Of a stretch of 64,000 bases of DNA, positions 46,374 through 55,699 are shown one piece after another. Location of the stretch: assembly GCF_014202825.1 (NCBI RefSeq), contig NZ_JACHHP010000003.1, forward strand, positions 456,229-520,228. The letters run 5' to 3'. The notes under the pieces are model-generated. The model had not been told where the DNA came from. It searched no databases and saw nothing but the letters and a program-made list of their open reading frames with translations. How positions within the stretch are numbered: the stretch's first letter is position 1; every line of letters starts with the position of its first letter. The stretch comes from Chiayiivirga flava. GTDB lineage: Bacteria; Pseudomonadota; Gammaproteobacteria; Xanthomonadales; Xanthomonadaceae. Both the position numbers and the translations under genes were made by a program.

Positions 46374-47230
46374 CGCGATTCTCCTTCGGATACGGCGGTG
46401 CGGGACGTGCGGCCGCGCAGCACGTGACGTGGCAGCGAGGCGGAGTCGTTGAAATCGAGCGAGCCGATGAGGTCGCGCTGGCTGTCGAGCCAGCGGTTGG
46501 CTTCGTTGAACGAGGCGGTGAGTGCGTCGAGCGAGCTGCCGATGCGCGATTCGTCGGTGGCGAGCAGGGTCTGTTCGCGGATCAGCGCCACCTGCTGGTC
46601 GATGCGCGAAAGCTCGGCGTCGATGCGCTCCTTGCGCCGCGCCGCTTCGATGTGCGCGGCCTGGCGTGCGTCGATGACGGCCTTCTGCTGCTCCAGGCTG
46701 CGGCGCAGGTCCGGATCGACATCGCTCGCGGCGAGGCGTGCATCGATCGAGGTTTCCTGGTCGGCGAGCCGCGCGCTTTCCTTCTTGGCGGTGGCCACCA
46801 CGCGCGAGATCGCCTCCAGTGCCGACAGCAGGCGCAGATGCAGCCAGACGAGCTGTTCCACGCTGTCGGCGTGCGCCGCCATCACCGGGCTCTTGTCCAG
46901 GCTCGCGACGATGTCGCTGGCGCGTTGCTCGAGCGCCGCCTGGCGCGCGCGGTCGGCGGCGTCGAGCGGATCGAGCAGGGCGCGGTAGCGCTGCTCGTCC
47001 GGCTGCAGCGCGCGCACCTTCGCATCCACCGTGGCGCGGAACCGCTTGTTGTTCGCCAGCCACGCGAGGTACGCGATCTCGAGCCCGGCGCCGACGATGA
47101 AGAAGCCCGGGCTCAGCACCGCGCCGAGCATCGCGAACGTGGCCAAGCCGAACCAGTTCGGCGGGATCGGCATGCCGAACGGCCGCGCGGTGAACGCGGC
47201 CCACCAGTACGACGGCGGCTTCGTCGTCAC
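46370..47230 (-). CDS. Membrane-anchored coiled-coil protein of the PspA/AAA+ operon
   Basis: The 286-residue product starts at a GTG overlapping the AAA+ gene stop (GTGA). After SYWWAAFTARPFGMPIPPNW, a hydrophobic stretch at about 26-56 forms one hairpin or two short membrane segments. The rest (57-270) is charged, helical and rich in Glu, Arg, Ala and Gln, with heptad character such as RASDIVASLDKSPVMAAHAD and QQKAVIDARQAAHIEAARRK. No enzyme motif is visible. Four-base overlaps with both neighbours suggest a complex with the AAA+ protein and the OmpA fusion. I do not recognise the family by name. Confidence 0.72.
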   Translation of the reverse strand: MTTKPPSYWWAAFTARPFGMPIPPNWFGLATFAMLGAVLSPGFFIVGAGLEIAYLAWLANNKRFRATVDAKVRALQPDEQRYRALLDPLDAADRARQAALEQRASDIVASLDKSPVMAAHADSVEQLVWLHLRLLSALEAISRVVATAKKESARLADQETSIDARLAASDVDPDLRRSLEQQKAVIDARQAAHIEAARRKERIDAELSRIDQQVALIREQTLLATDESRIGSSLDALTASFNEANRWLDSQRDLIGSLDFNDSASLPRHVLRGRTSRTAVSEGESR

Positions 47231-48873
47231 GCGGCGCCTCCGAGGTGGCGCAGCTCTTCGGGCACGAAGGCCATGTCGGTGGCTTCGCGGATGGCGATGC
47301 GCATCTGGAACTCCATCGTGTCGGGCGGCACCGGCGGCTGGTAGCCGTGCAGGCTCTGTTCGAGTGCGGCCAACGACTGCATCGGGCCGGTGCGCACCAG
47401 GCGATACACCTTCACCGCCAGCGCTTCGGCGGCACCCGGCGTGAGCAGGGTCGGCAGCGGCAGATGCGCGATCGCGTCGGCACCGGGCGCGATGTCGAAG
47501 CGCTTGAGCAGCGCGTTGAGCAGCGCTGCGCTCTCGGCCACGGTGGTGGTGGGCAGCAGGGGAATCTTCACGTCGACGCGGCCCGGGCGCTTGAGATCGA
47601 CTTCGATCAGGTCCGGGCGCGACGAGGCGAGGATCCACATCAGCCGGCCGCGGTTGTCCGAATCGCTCATTTCCTGCGCGATCATCGAGTAGATGCGGCC
47701 GGACAGGCCGCTGTCGCTGCTGCCCGAGTCGCGCCGGCCGAGGGTCTGGTCGGCCTCGTCGACGAACACGATGCAGCGACCGAGCGCGCGGATCAGGCGG
47801 AAGATCTTCTCGAGGTTGCCTTCGCTCGATCCGACCCAGCGATCGCGGAAATTCTTGAGCTTGACCACCGGCACGCCGGCCTCGCCCGAGAGGCATTCGA
47901 CGAGATACGTCTTGCCGGTGCCGACCGGCCCGCAGAACAGGTAACCCATCGGCAGCGCGCGCAGGTCGGCCGCGCGCCACAGTGCGATGTCCTGGCGCAG
48001 CCAGGCCTTCAGCGCCGGTGTGGAGTGATAGTCGTCCAAGGTGCGGTGCGATTCGATGAACTCGATGAGATTCGAGGCATCGCCTTCGATCAGCTCCTTC
48101 TTCGCCAGCGCCCAGTCCGTCGGCCCGAGCACCTTGCCCTCGTGCGCGCGGCGTTTCACCAAGCTCTGCAGCGCGCTCACGCTGACGCCGGACAGCGCGT
48201 CGGCGGCCTGTGCATCGCCCTGGTTCACATCGAAGGCGCGGGGATGGTCCACGCGCAACTGTGCGAGCGCGCGCTGCAGCACGGCGGCATCGGGCAGCGG
48301 CACGCGGATGCGCGACACGCGCGGGTTGAACGCGACCTGGGGATGCAGGTCGTTGAGGTTGTCGGCGATCAGCAGGGTGACGAAGTGCTGCTCGGCGAAC
48401 GGTGCCTCGGAGGCGAGATCGCGCACCAGGCTTGCAAGGCCCGCGACCTCGAAATCGCCCTGGCGGCTGCCGGGCATCAGCTGGTCGGCGCCGCGCACGA
48501 TGAAGGCGATGTGTTCGTCGTCGCCGCGCCCGAGCGCGCGCAGGTTGGCGCGGTAGCGCACGTAGCGCGCGACCACCTCGACCGCGGCGCGCGGATCGCG
48601 CGGCCAGGGTTGCAGTTCCTTCGCCGCGGGCCACTGCTGCACGCGGTCGGCGCCGCGCAGCACCGCGAGGCCGTTGCCGGCGTCGTACGAGAACACGACG
48701 TGGAAGCCGGCGAGCAGTTGCGCATCGATGAATTTCGTGAGTCCGACGAGGTGGCCCTGCAGCGGGAAGCGGTCGGAGACCGCGCCGTACAGCACGAACT
48801 GGCTATGCGCGCCGCTTTCGTAGGCGAGGGCGAGCTCGCGGATCCAGGCGGGGCAGTCGGCGTCGAGCGTCAT
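47227..48873 (-). CDS. AAA+ ATPase of the PspA-associated operon
   Basis: The 548-residue protein has a C-terminal AAA+ module with Walker A at 315-322 (GPVGTGKT), Walker B at 367-375 (CIVFVDEAD; D372, E373), a sensor region WILASSRPDL and an arginine finger candidate in KRPGR. The N-terminal half (1-280) looks like a degenerate AAA domain: QFVLYGAVSDRF, AFIVRGADQLMPG and LIADNLNDLHPQV sit where functional motifs would be, but lack a P-loop. It has no membrane segment. It probably remodels a membrane-bound partner, by analogy with PspF or other PspA-linked ATPases; that is inference. pspA is 358 bp upstream on the same strand. Confidence 0.82.
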   Translation of the reverse strand: MTLDADCPAWIRELALAYESGAHSQFVLYGAVSDRFPLQGHLVGLTKFIDAQLLAGFHVVFSYDAGNGLAVLRGADRVQQWPAAKELQPWPRDPRAAVEVVARYVRYRANLRALGRGDDEHIAFIVRGADQLMPGSRQGDFEVAGLASLVRDLASEAPFAEQHFVTLLIADNLNDLHPQVAFNPRVSRIRVPLPDAAVLQRALAQLRVDHPRAFDVNQGDAQAADALSGVSVSALQSLVKRRAHEGKVLGPTDWALAKKELIEGDASNLIEFIESHRTLDDYHSTPALKAWLRQDIALWRAADLRALPMGYLFCGPVGTGKTYLVECLSGEAGVPVVKLKNFRDRWVGSSEGNLEKIFRLIRALGRCIVFVDEADQTLGRRDSGSSDSGLSGRIYSMIAQEMSDSDNRGRLMWILASSRPDLIEVDLKRPGRVDVKIPLLPTTTVAESAALLNALLKRFDIAPGADAIAHLPLPTLLTPGAAEALAVKVYRLVRTGPMQSLAALEQSLHGYQPPVPPDTMEFQMRIAIREATDMAFVPEELRHLGGAA

Positions 48874-48983
48874 TGGGCGGTCGGTTTCGTGGCTCTTGAG
48901 GTGCTTCTCGCCGTCATGGAAAGGACGGAGGGCCGCAGGAACGATGGCGGAGGCTGACTCTTGCTTTGGCTTTTGAGCCCTTT

Positions 48984-49008
48984 CCCTTCCCCCTTGATGG
49001 GGGAAGGG
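48984..49008. repeat. Palindromic intergenic repeat 1 between pspA and the AAA+ gene
   Basis: CCCTTCCCCC and GGGGGAAGGG form a perfect 10-bp stem with a TTGAT loop, followed by GGGTTGGGATGGGGG, a common form of short repeat in xanthomonads. It lies in the 358-bp gap after pspA, where I see no gene. Confidence 0.65.
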
Positions 49009-49168
49009 TTGGGATGGGGGTGGCTCTTGATCCTGGTTCTCGAACGACTCGCGTTGGAAATCAGCGGCGGGCGGCAATCAATGTTCAGGCAGGCGCGATG
49101 GTGTAGTAACCACGGGTGGATCGGTCAGGACACGCCACGTGGCGGGCTTCGCCGGACCCTCTCCCCAA

Positions 49169-49191
49169 CCCCTCTCCCGGGGGGAGAGGGG
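49169..49191. repeat. Palindromic intergenic repeat 2 between pspA and the AAA+ gene
   Basis: CCCCTCTCCC and GGGAGAGGGG form a perfect 10-bp stem around GGG, preceded by CCCTCTCCCCAA. Together with the copy at 48984 it may form a REP-like pair flanking about 160 bp. It lies 40 bases after the pspA stop and could weaken read-through into the downstream genes. Confidence 0.65.
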
Positions 49192-49231
49192 CTTTCGCTG
49201 GGCGGGCGGTGACGCGCACACGACGCGGACG

Positions 49232-49990
49232 CTACGCCGATTCGCTGCCCGCTTGCGGCGTCGCTGCGCCCATCGTGCGCGATGTCGCCGGTGCCGCCGG
49301 CGCCGCGCCTTCGATGCTGAGGCCTTCGGCCGCGGCAAAGTCCGCCAGCGCCTGGTCCGCCAGTGCCTGCTGCTCGGATTCCTTGAGGTTGATGTCGGTC
49401 ATGTCGACCGAATCTTTCGCCACGCGCGCGCGGCCGGCGGCCTTGGTGCGTTCCTCTTCCACCATCTCGTGCAGGCGGTTGAGGGTGTCGCCGGAGCCGC
49501 CGATGGTGCCGATCATGCCGGCGGCCATTTCGTTCATTTCGGCCAGCGCGTTTTTCATCTTCATGTCGTTGATCGCGCCCTTGAGGCTTTCGATCTTGGC
49601 GCGCGCGGCGTTCATCGCCACGTCGCGGGCCTTGACGAGGTTCTTGTAGGTCTCGTCGGCCTGCGCGGCCTGCTTGCGGTTTTCGTCGAGCTCGCGCGTG
49701 ACCGTCTGCAGGCGCAGCGCGAGCTGCGCGGCCGCGGCCTGGTTGCCGGCGCGCAGGTGCGCCTTGGTCTTGGCGCGCAGGTCCGCCTCGTCGGCCTCGA
49801 GCTTGCGCACCTGGCTCATCAGACGCTCGGCCAGCCCCGCGTGGGCGGCCAGACTCTGGTTGTAGCTGCCGATCTGCTTGCGCAGGTTTTCCTGCTCCAG
49901 CTCCAGCAGGGCTTCGGGGTTGCGCTTCTCGATGCCCTTGATGAAGAGCGAAAAGAAGCCGCGGACGATATTGGCCAATCGGGTGAACAT
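49232..49990 (-). CDS. pspA: PspA/IM30 family membrane-stress protein
   Basis: PspA/IM30 (ESCRT-III-like) proteins polymerise on the inner membrane and preserve it under stress. The 252-residue product has an amphipathic N-terminal helix (MFTRLANIVRGFFSLFIKGI) and long coiled-coil helices (QENLRKQIGSYNQSLAAHAG, LRLQTVTRELDENRKQAAQA). It ends with an Ala/Pro-rich tail of about 30 residues absent from E. coli PspA (222 residues). I see no sigma-54 promoter of the E. coli pspA type and no pspF, pspB or pspC here. It is followed on the same strand by the AAA+, coiled-coil and OmpA-fusion genes. Confidence 0.88.
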   Translation of the reverse strand: MFTRLANIVRGFFSLFIKGIEKRNPEALLELEQENLRKQIGSYNQSLAAHAGLAERLMSQVRKLEADEADLRAKTKAHLRAGNQAAAAQLALRLQTVTRELDENRKQAAQADETYKNLVKARDVAMNAARAKIESLKGAINDMKMKNALAEMNEMAAGMIGTIGGSGDTLNRLHEMVEEERTKAAGRARVAKDSVDMTDINLKESEQQALADQALADFAAAEGLSIEGAAPAAPATSRTMGAATPQAGSESA

Positions 49991-50269
49991 GCCGGCTCCG
50001 TCGGAGGGTGGACGCGGGGATTCTCGCAGCTTCCGGCCGCGAAGTGGGCGCAGATGCCTGTCAGGACGCGGTTTCGCCGCGAACGTGACGGCCGCCACCT
50101 TCCCACGCGGAACGGCACGGCGCGGGGACAGGCGGGCACTCGCTGAGCCGCGCGCTGCCTTGCTGCGTACGCCTTGGCAACGACGGCGCAGAACGGGCGC
50201 TGCGCCGCTCCGTCCGACACATCACACCACGACGCCAACACGACACCACGACACCACGAGGGGACCGCC

Positions 50270-50722
50270 ATGACGACGAAAACGCGGATGCTGGCCTGTC
50301 TGTGCATCGCACTCCTGCCGCAGCTTGCGGCGCACGCGGCGACCGCATCGACACGCCTGGAGACGGTGGACGACAAGGTGCTGCGCGACAGCACGACCGG
50401 ACTGCGCTGGATGCGCAAGGACAGCGGCTACGCGGTCGACTGGTTCGCCGCGCGCGACTACTGCGCCAAGCTCGGCCCCGGCTGGCGCCTGCCCGCGGCG
50501 GACGAGCTCGACCGCATCGGCGAAGCCGTTCGCGCCGTCACCGCCGGCTGCAGTGGCACGGCCTGCGCCGCAGCGTCGCCGCTGAAGCTCGGAGACGGCT
50601 GGATCTGGAGCGACACGTTCAACGGCATATCCGATGCCATCGCCGTGAACCTGCTGCGCGGCGAGCGGCAGGTGACCTATCGCGCCAAACGCCAGCGCGC
50701 GCTGTGCGTCGGCGGCGCGTGA
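50270..50722 (+). CDS. Secreted DUF1566 (Lcl_C-like) protein
   Basis: The 150-residue product has a signal peptide (to about HAATA) and one DUF1566-type domain: VLRDSTTGLRWMRKD, FAARDYCAKLGPGWRLPAADE and WIWSDTFNG. The final cysteine near LCVGG would pair with an earlier one. The domain is common in secreted proteins, with no known activity. A GACACCAC-type short repeat lies just upstream (about 50217-50260). The ATG at 50270 follows GAGGGGACC. Confidence 0.75.
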   Translation: MTTKTRMLACLCIALLPQLAAHAATASTRLETVDDKVLRDSTTGLRWMRKDSGYAVDWFAARDYCAKLGPGWRLPAADELDRIGEAVRAVTAGCSGTACAAASPLKLGDGWIWSDTFNGISDAIAVNLLRGERQVTYRAKRQRALCVGGA

Positions 50723-50770
50723 TCCGGGCCGCGGCGATGCCGCGCCGCGCGAGGGCCGGCACGTTATCCT

Positions 50771-50786
50771 TGGCACGATCTGCGCG
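50771..50786 (+). promoter_or_regulatory. Possible sigma-54 type promoter element upstream of gacA-like gene
   Basis: TGGCACG at 50771-50777 is an exact -24 element, and GC at the -12 spacing follows (TGGCACG, ATCT, then GCGCG). The two T residues expected before the -12 GC are missing. A start near 50797 would leave about 22 bases before the ATG at 50819. Confidence 0.3.
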
Positions 50787-50818
50787 GACGGCCGTCCGTG
50801 CGGAAGCCCGGGGCTGAC

Positions 50819-51460
50819 ATGATCCGCGTCTATCTGATCGACGACCACGAACTGGTGCGCACCGGCTTCCGGCTGGTGCTGTCGCAGCAGACCGACATCG
50901 TCGTGTGCGGCGAGGCGGGCACGGGCGAGGACGCGCTCGCGGCGCTGCGCGACGTGAAGCCGGACGTGGTGCTGTGCGACCTGCATCTGCCCGGCATCAG
51001 CGGCCTGGAGGTGACCGAGCGCATCGTGCGCGGCGGCTGGCAGATGCGCGTGATCGTCGTGTCGGTGCAGGAAGACGGCCCGATGCCGCGCCGCCTGCTC
51101 GAAGCCGGCGCCAGCGGCTACCTCAGCAAGGGCGCGCCGGCCAGCGAGCTGCTGCGCGCGATCCGCGACGTGGCGCGCGGCAAGCGGTACCTGGGCGTGT
51201 CCATCGCGCAGCAGCTGGCGTTCGGCAGCCTCGCGGCCGAGTCGTCACCGTTCGATGCGTTGTCGCCGCGCGAGATCGAGGTGGCGATGATGCTGGTGCA
51301 GGGGCTGCGCATGGCCGAGATCGGCAAACGCCTGAACCTCAGTGCCAAGACCATCGCCACGCACAAGTACAACCTGTTCGAGAAGCTCGGCCACGACAGC
51401 GTCGCCGCACTGACGAAGCTTGCGCTGCAGCACGGACTGATCGAGACCGGAAACGCCTAG
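50819..51460 (+). CDS. gacA: GacA/UvrY-like LuxR-family response regulator
   Basis: The 213-residue protein has a receiver domain (1-120) with D8/D9, the phosphoacceptor D54 (VVLCDLHLPGISG), T/S site VSV and K104 (YLSKGAP). A LuxR helix-turn-helix follows (about 145-210; LSPREIEVAMMLVQGLRMAE, KTIATHKYNLFEKL). The arrangement and wording match GacA/UvrY/SirA, which activate small RNAs that antagonise CsrA. No sensor kinase is adjacent, as usual for gacA. uvrC, its frequent neighbour, is not here; instead the gene is convergent with rne. An upstream in-frame GTG exists, but MIRVYLIDDHELVR is the family start. Confidence 0.85.
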   Translation: MIRVYLIDDHELVRTGFRLVLSQQTDIVVCGEAGTGEDALAALRDVKPDVVLCDLHLPGISGLEVTERIVRGGWQMRVIVVSVQEDGPMPRRLLEAGASGYLSKGAPASELLRAIRDVARGKRYLGVSIAQQLAFGSLAAESSPFDALSPREIEVAMMLVQGLRMAEIGKRLNLSAKTIATHKYNLFEKLGHDSVAALTKLALQHGLIETGNA

Positions 51461-51561
51461 TGTGCGGCTGCGCGGCCCAGGTCCGGGCGCGCGCAGACCG
51501 TGGCCAGCGCGTCGACCGTTGGCGCAGAGCGGGCAGAGCAGGTCTACGCCTCGGATGCGGT

Positions 51562-51586
51562 CCCGGCCCGCGGTGCGCGGGCCGGG
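51562..51586. terminator. Strong hairpin between convergent gacA and rne
   Basis: CCCGGCCCGCG and CGCGGGCCGGG form a perfect 11-bp stem with a GTG loop, in the middle of the 135-bp gap between the two stops. There is no T-run on either strand, so it is a candidate bidirectional end structure rather than a proven terminator. Confidence 0.45.
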
Positions 51587-51595
51587 CGTGGCGCA

Positions 51596-54500
51596 TCAGA
51601 CGTTTTTCGGCGCGTCCGCCGGGTCGGCAGCGAGATCGTCGGGCGCCGCATCCTTCGGCGGCGCGGGTGTCGGCTGCGGCGCCGCTGCCGTCGCGGCGAC
51701 GGCTGCCTTCGGCATGTCGGGCGGGGGGACGAGCACGGCCGATTCGCTGCGCAGCGGCGGTGCGTAGAGCGCGCTCGCCACTGCGTGCGCGATCGAGGCG
51801 CGTGGTGTCGGCGCCGGCGCCGGCGCCGGTGCGACCGACGTCGGCGCGGTCCCCGGACGCGCATCGGGCGCCGCGGCGCGCGGTGCCGGCTCCCGCGACG
51901 GCACGGCCGGTGCGTCGCCCGCGGGCGGAACGGCGGCGCGTGGCGCGGAGGCGGGTGCTGCCGTGCCCTCGGCCGCGTTCGCTTCGCCGCCGGCCGGCCG
52001 GGACGCGGTGCTGCTCGCCGTGATGGAGGCGACGGCGGCTGCCGGTGCCTCGGCCGCGTGCGTTGTCGGCGACGCACGCGGTGCCGCGACCGCGGCCGCG
52101 TTCGCAACGGCCCGCTCCGACGCGGACGACAGCGATGGCGCGTTAACCGCGGCGCTCGGCGCAGGCGCGACCGGCGAAGCGGGGATCAGGGAGGCCGCCT
52201 CGGGCACGGAGGCGCGGTCGGCAGGCGGGGTCGATGCTGCGGGCGGCGTCGGCGAAGGAGCCGGAGCCGCCGCCGGCGCCGGCGCCGGTGCGGGCACGCG
52301 GGACGGGGCCGGAACGTGCGGCGATGCCGACGCTGGCGGTGCTGCGACCGCCGAGGCCGGTGACGTGACGCCGCCGGACGCAGTATTCGCCTCGGCATCG
52401 TGCGACGCCGGTGCCGGGCTGTCTGCGGTCGACCGCGACGCGGGTCGCGCGGTGCTGCCGCTCTCCGATGCGTCGACCGACGGCGGCGTGGCGCTCGCGC
52501 GTGCGGTCGAAGCGACCGCCGCATCTGCCGCCACCGGAACGTCGGTCGAGCCTGCCGCGGCCGTCGTCGTCGCGGCTGCGGCCGTTGCAACCGGAGCCGG
52601 CGCCACGGCAGCGCGGGATGCAGGAGCCGGAGCCGGCGCGGGTGCGGGTGCCGGCGCGGGTGCCGGCGCAGGCCGCGGCGCGTGTGCCGATGCAGTCGAT
52701 GCAGCCGGGACGACGCCATCGGCCGCATCACCCGTGCGCGCGGTGGAGACGGGACGCGGCGCCGACGCGGTTGCAGCGCCCGACGTTGCCGCCGTCGGGA
52801 GCGTCATTTCCTCGTCGTCCTCGTCCTCGTCGTCGAAGTCAAGCTCGCTCTGGCCGGCGACGCCGGCGGTGCCGCTGTCGGTCGTTGCGCCATCCTGGCG
52901 TCGACGGCGGCGACCGCCGCGGCGGCCGCGACGGCGGCGTGCCGGCGTGCCGTCGCCGTCGGCATGCGCTGGCGCGTCGGTGTTCTCGGTTGCGGCCGTG
53001 GTGCCGCTCGCTTGCGCGGCCTCCGCGGCAATGGACGCGTCGGGCGCCGCCGACGGCGGAAGCGACACCGTGCCGGCGGCGCTCAGAGCCTCGTCCGCCA
53101 CCGCGAGCGATGCGGTCGCCGCTGCCGGACGCGGCTCGCGCGGAGTGTCCTTGCGGGCGTCGCCGGCATCCTTGTTGCGGCCGCCATCGTTGCGCTGCGC
53201 ATCGGCCGCGCGCGGCTCGCGCGCCTGGCGCGATTGCTGGCGGGCTTCACGCTGTTCGCGACGCTGCTGTTCGCGCTGCTTCTGCGCCTCGCTCTGGCCG
53301 CTGCCGTTCTGAGCGGCGGCGGGCTGCGCCTTCTGCGACGCAGCTGCCTGCTGCGTGCCGCCTTGCGCGCCTTGCGCGTTGCGTCCGCCCTGCGACGACG
53401 AGCCGCTGCGGTTGCGTTCGCCGCGGTGACCGTCGCGGCGCTGTCCGTCGCGGCCGCCATCGCGCCCGTCTCGGCGCGAATCGTTGCGGCCACCGCGCGC
53501 TTCATGGCGCTTCTCGCCGCCGGCAGCGGGCTTTGCGGGTGTCGCCGCCGGGGCAGGGGCGCCGCGGAAGAACCGGATCATGCGCGAGAACAGGCCTTCG
53601 CTCGATGTCGGCACGGCCACGGGCGCGGTCGCCACCGGCGCGGGCGCCGGCTCCGCCACATCCTCGCGTTCGGCGCGCACCGGCGCGGGCGCATGCGGCT
53701 TCACCGCAGTCACCGCCGGCAGCACCGGGATGTTCAGCTGCGCCTTCGTCAGCGCGTGCGTTTCCTGGCGGCGCGGCGTCACTCGGTGGTAGCTCGGGCG
53801 CGCGTTTTCCTCGACCAGTTCGTTCTCGCGCAGGCGCTGCACGTTGAAGTGCGGCGTTTCCATCTGCGAGTCGGCCACGATGATCACCGGCACGTCGTGC
53901 CGCTTCTCGATCTCGGCGATGCCGCGGCGCTTCTCGTTCAGCAGATAGTTCGCGATCTGGTGCGGAACCTGCACCAGCACCTGCGCGGTGTTGTCCTTCA
54001 TCGCCTGTTCTTCGATCAGGCGGATGATCGACAGCGACAGCGACTCCACGCTGCGCATGCGACCGTGGCCCTCGCAGCGCGGGCACACGATCTGGCTCGA
54101 TTCGCCCAGGCTCGGACGCAACCGCTGGCGGCTCATCTCCAGCAGGCCGAAACGCGAGATGCGCCCCACCTGCACGCGCGCGCGGTCGTGCTTGAGCGCG
54201 TTCGCGAGACGGTTCTCGACATCGCGCTGGTGCTTGTTGGAGCTCATGTCGATGAAATCGATGACCACGAGGCCGCCGAGATCGCGCAGGCGCATCTGGC
54301 GGGCGGCCTCTTCCGCGGCTTCGAGGTTGGTGTTGAACGCCGTTTCCTCGATGTCGCCGCCCTTGGTGGCGCGCGCGGAGTTCACGTCGATGGCGGTCAG
54401 CGCCTCGGTCTGGTCGACAACGATCGAGCCGCCGGACGGCAGCCGCACCGTGCGCTCGTACGCGCCCTCGATCTGCGATTCGATCTGGTAGCGGTTGAAC

Positions 54501-55288
54501 AGCGGCGTGCTGTCCTTGTACTGCTTGAGCTTCTTCAGATTCTGCGGCATCACCTGCTGCACGAACTCGCGGGCGTCGTTGTAGACCTCCTCGCTGTCGA
54601 TGAGGATCTCGCCCACGTCGGCGCGCAGGTAGTCGCGCAGCGCGCGGATGATGAGGCGCGATTCCTGGTAGATCAGGAACGGGGCGGGCTTGGACAGCGC
54701 GGCGTCGGTGATCGCCTTCCAGGCCTGCAGTAGGTAGTCGAGGTCCCACTGCAGCTCTTCCGCGTCGCGGCCAACGCCGGCGGTGCGGATGATGATCCCC
54801 ATGTCGTCGGGGATGTTGAGCTGGTCCATCGCCTCCTTCAGCGCGGCGCGGTCGTCGCCTTCGATGCGGCGCGACACGCCGCCGGCGCGCGGGCTGTTGG
54901 GCATCAGCACCATGTAGCGGCCGGCCAGCGAAATGAACGTGGTCAGGGCCGCGCCCTTGTTGCCGCGTTCTTCCTTGTCGACCTGCACCACCACTTCCTG
55001 GCCTTCGCGCAGGAGTTCCTTGATGGTGGCCTTGTTCGGATTCACCCCGTCGATGAAGTAGTCCGACGAGATTTCCTTCAGCGGCAGGAAACCGTGGCGC
55101 TCGCCGCCGTATTCCACGAACGCCGCTTCCAGCGACGGTTCCAGCCGCGTGATGCGGCCCTTGTAGATGTTGGACTTCTTCTGTTCCTTCGACGGTTGCT
55201 CGATGTCGATGTCGTACAGGTTCTGTCCGTCGACGATGGCGACGCGCAGCTCTTCCTGCTGCGTCGCGTTGATCAGCATTCTCTTCAT
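51596..55288 (-). CDS. rne: Ribonuclease E
   Basis: RNase E is the essential endonuclease for mRNA decay and rRNA/tRNA processing and the degradosome scaffold. The 1230-residue product starts at [10 protein letters not shown]. The catalytic half (1-510) has an S1 domain (about 38-125), the 5' sensor and RNase H-like regions, D301 ([10 protein letters not shown]) and D344 ([20 protein letters not shown]), and Zn-link C402/C405 (CPRCEGHGR). The C-terminal half (510-1230) is disordered: first an Arg/Gln/Gly-rich RNA-binding stretch ([33 protein letters not shown]), then an extreme Ala/Pro/Thr/Ser-rich tail with PAPAPAP runs. It is longer than E. coli RNase E (1061). A ~400-nt leader precedes it. 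Confidence 0.95.
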   Translation of the reverse strand: MKRMLINATQQEELRVAIVDGQNLYDIDIEQPSKEQKKSNIYKGRITRLEPSLEAAFVEYGGERHGFLPLKEISSDYFIDGVNPNKATIKELLREGQEVVVQVDKEERGNKGAALTTFISLAGRYMVLMPNSPRAGGVSRRIEGDDRAALKEAMDQLNIPDDMGIIIRTAGVGRDAEELQWDLDYLLQAWKAITDAALSKPAPFLIYQESRLIIRALRDYLRADVGEILIDSEEVYNDAREFVQQVMPQNLKKLKQYKDSTPLFNRYQIESQIEGAYERTVRLPSGGSIVVDQTEALTAIDVNSARATKGGDIEETAFNTNLEAAEEAARQMRLRDLGGLVVIDFIDMSSNKHQRDVENRLANALKHDRARVQVGRISRFGLLEMSRQRLRPSLGESSQIVCPRCEGHGRMRSVESLSLSIIRLIEEQAMKDNTAQVLVQVPHQIANYLLNEKRRGIAEIEKRHDVPVIIVADSQMETPHFNVQRLRENELVEENARPSYHRVTPRRQETHALTKAQLNIPVLPAVTAVKPHAPAPVRAEREDVAEPAPAPVATAPVAVPTSSEGLFSRMIRFFRGAPAPAATPAKPAAGGEKRHEARGGRNDSRRDGRDGGRDGQRRDGHRGERNRSGSSSQGGRNAQGAQGGTQQAAASQKAQPAAAQNGSGQSEAQKQREQQRREQREARQQSRQAREPRAADAQRNDGGRNKDAGDARKDTPREPRPAAATASLAVADEALSAAGTVSLPPSAAPDASIAAEAAQASGTTAATENTDAPAHADGDGTPARRRRGRRGGRRRRRQDGATTDSGTAGVAGQSELDFDDEDEDDEEMTLPTAATSGAATASAPRPVSTARTGDAADGVVPAASTASAHAPRPAPAPAPAPAPAPAPAPASRAAVAPAPVATAAAATTTAAAGSTDVPVAADAAVASTARASATPPSVDASESGSTARPASRSTADSPAPASHDAEANTASGGVTSPASAVAAPPASASPHVPAPSRVPAPAPAPAAAPAPSPTPPAASTPPADRASVPEAASLIPASPVAPAPSAAVNAPSLSSASERAVANAAAVAAPRASPTTHAAEAPAAAVASITASSTASRPAGGEANAAEGTAAPASAPRAAVPPAGDAPAVPSREPAPRAAAPDARPGTAPTSVAPAPAPAPTPRASIAHAVASALYAPPLRSESAVLVPPPDMPKAAVAATAAAPQPTPAPPKDAAPDDLAADPADAPKNV

Positions 55289-55693
55289 TGGATTGTCATT
55301 CCTCACGCGCTCTCACCGCGAGGAACGCCGGGGGTCCGCGCCCGACATCGGGAGGCGACCGCCGCGCCTTGGCGCAGGCCGTCGCCGTGCAGATTCACCA
55401 GCGCCTCAAACCGCCGGGCATTCACCCGCGGGAGCGCTATTCAAAACAAAACAAAAAAACCAAATTCCGGATCGCGCGCCTGGCGCACGACCGGATCCCT
55501 GCCGGACACCCTTGCGTCGGAGCGCCCGTGCGGACTGCCTGCTTCGGAACAGTCGCGATGCGTTTAAACTCGCTGTCGTGCCGGGCACGACGCGGTGGTT
55601 GAACGCATGCGGACCTGCCCCGAAACTCGCGCCACCCGCTGAAGATTTGTTGTGCAAATCTTTGAGCGTGAAGCGAAATCAGACCTTTCTCGC
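55289..55693 (-). promoter_or_regulatory. Long 5' untranslated leader of rne
   Basis: From the inferred start near 55693 to the ATG, about 405 bases are untranslated. This stretch contains no gene. It has an A/T hairpin, AAGATTTG and CAAATCTT (55642-55662), further GC stems, and a U-rich tract on the minus strand (55441-55460) made of TTTTTTT and TTTTG units. The E. coli rne leader (about 360 nt) lets RNase E cleave its own mRNA; a like role here is inferred from position and length. Confidence 0.5.
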
Positions 55694-55699
55694 CCCTTC

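Noticed and set aside
46370-48634. A longer open frame linking the AAA+ region with the coiled-coil protein
   Set aside because: The upstream part is the AAA+ gene read in another frame; the GTG at 47230 overlapping the AAA+ stop explains the real start.
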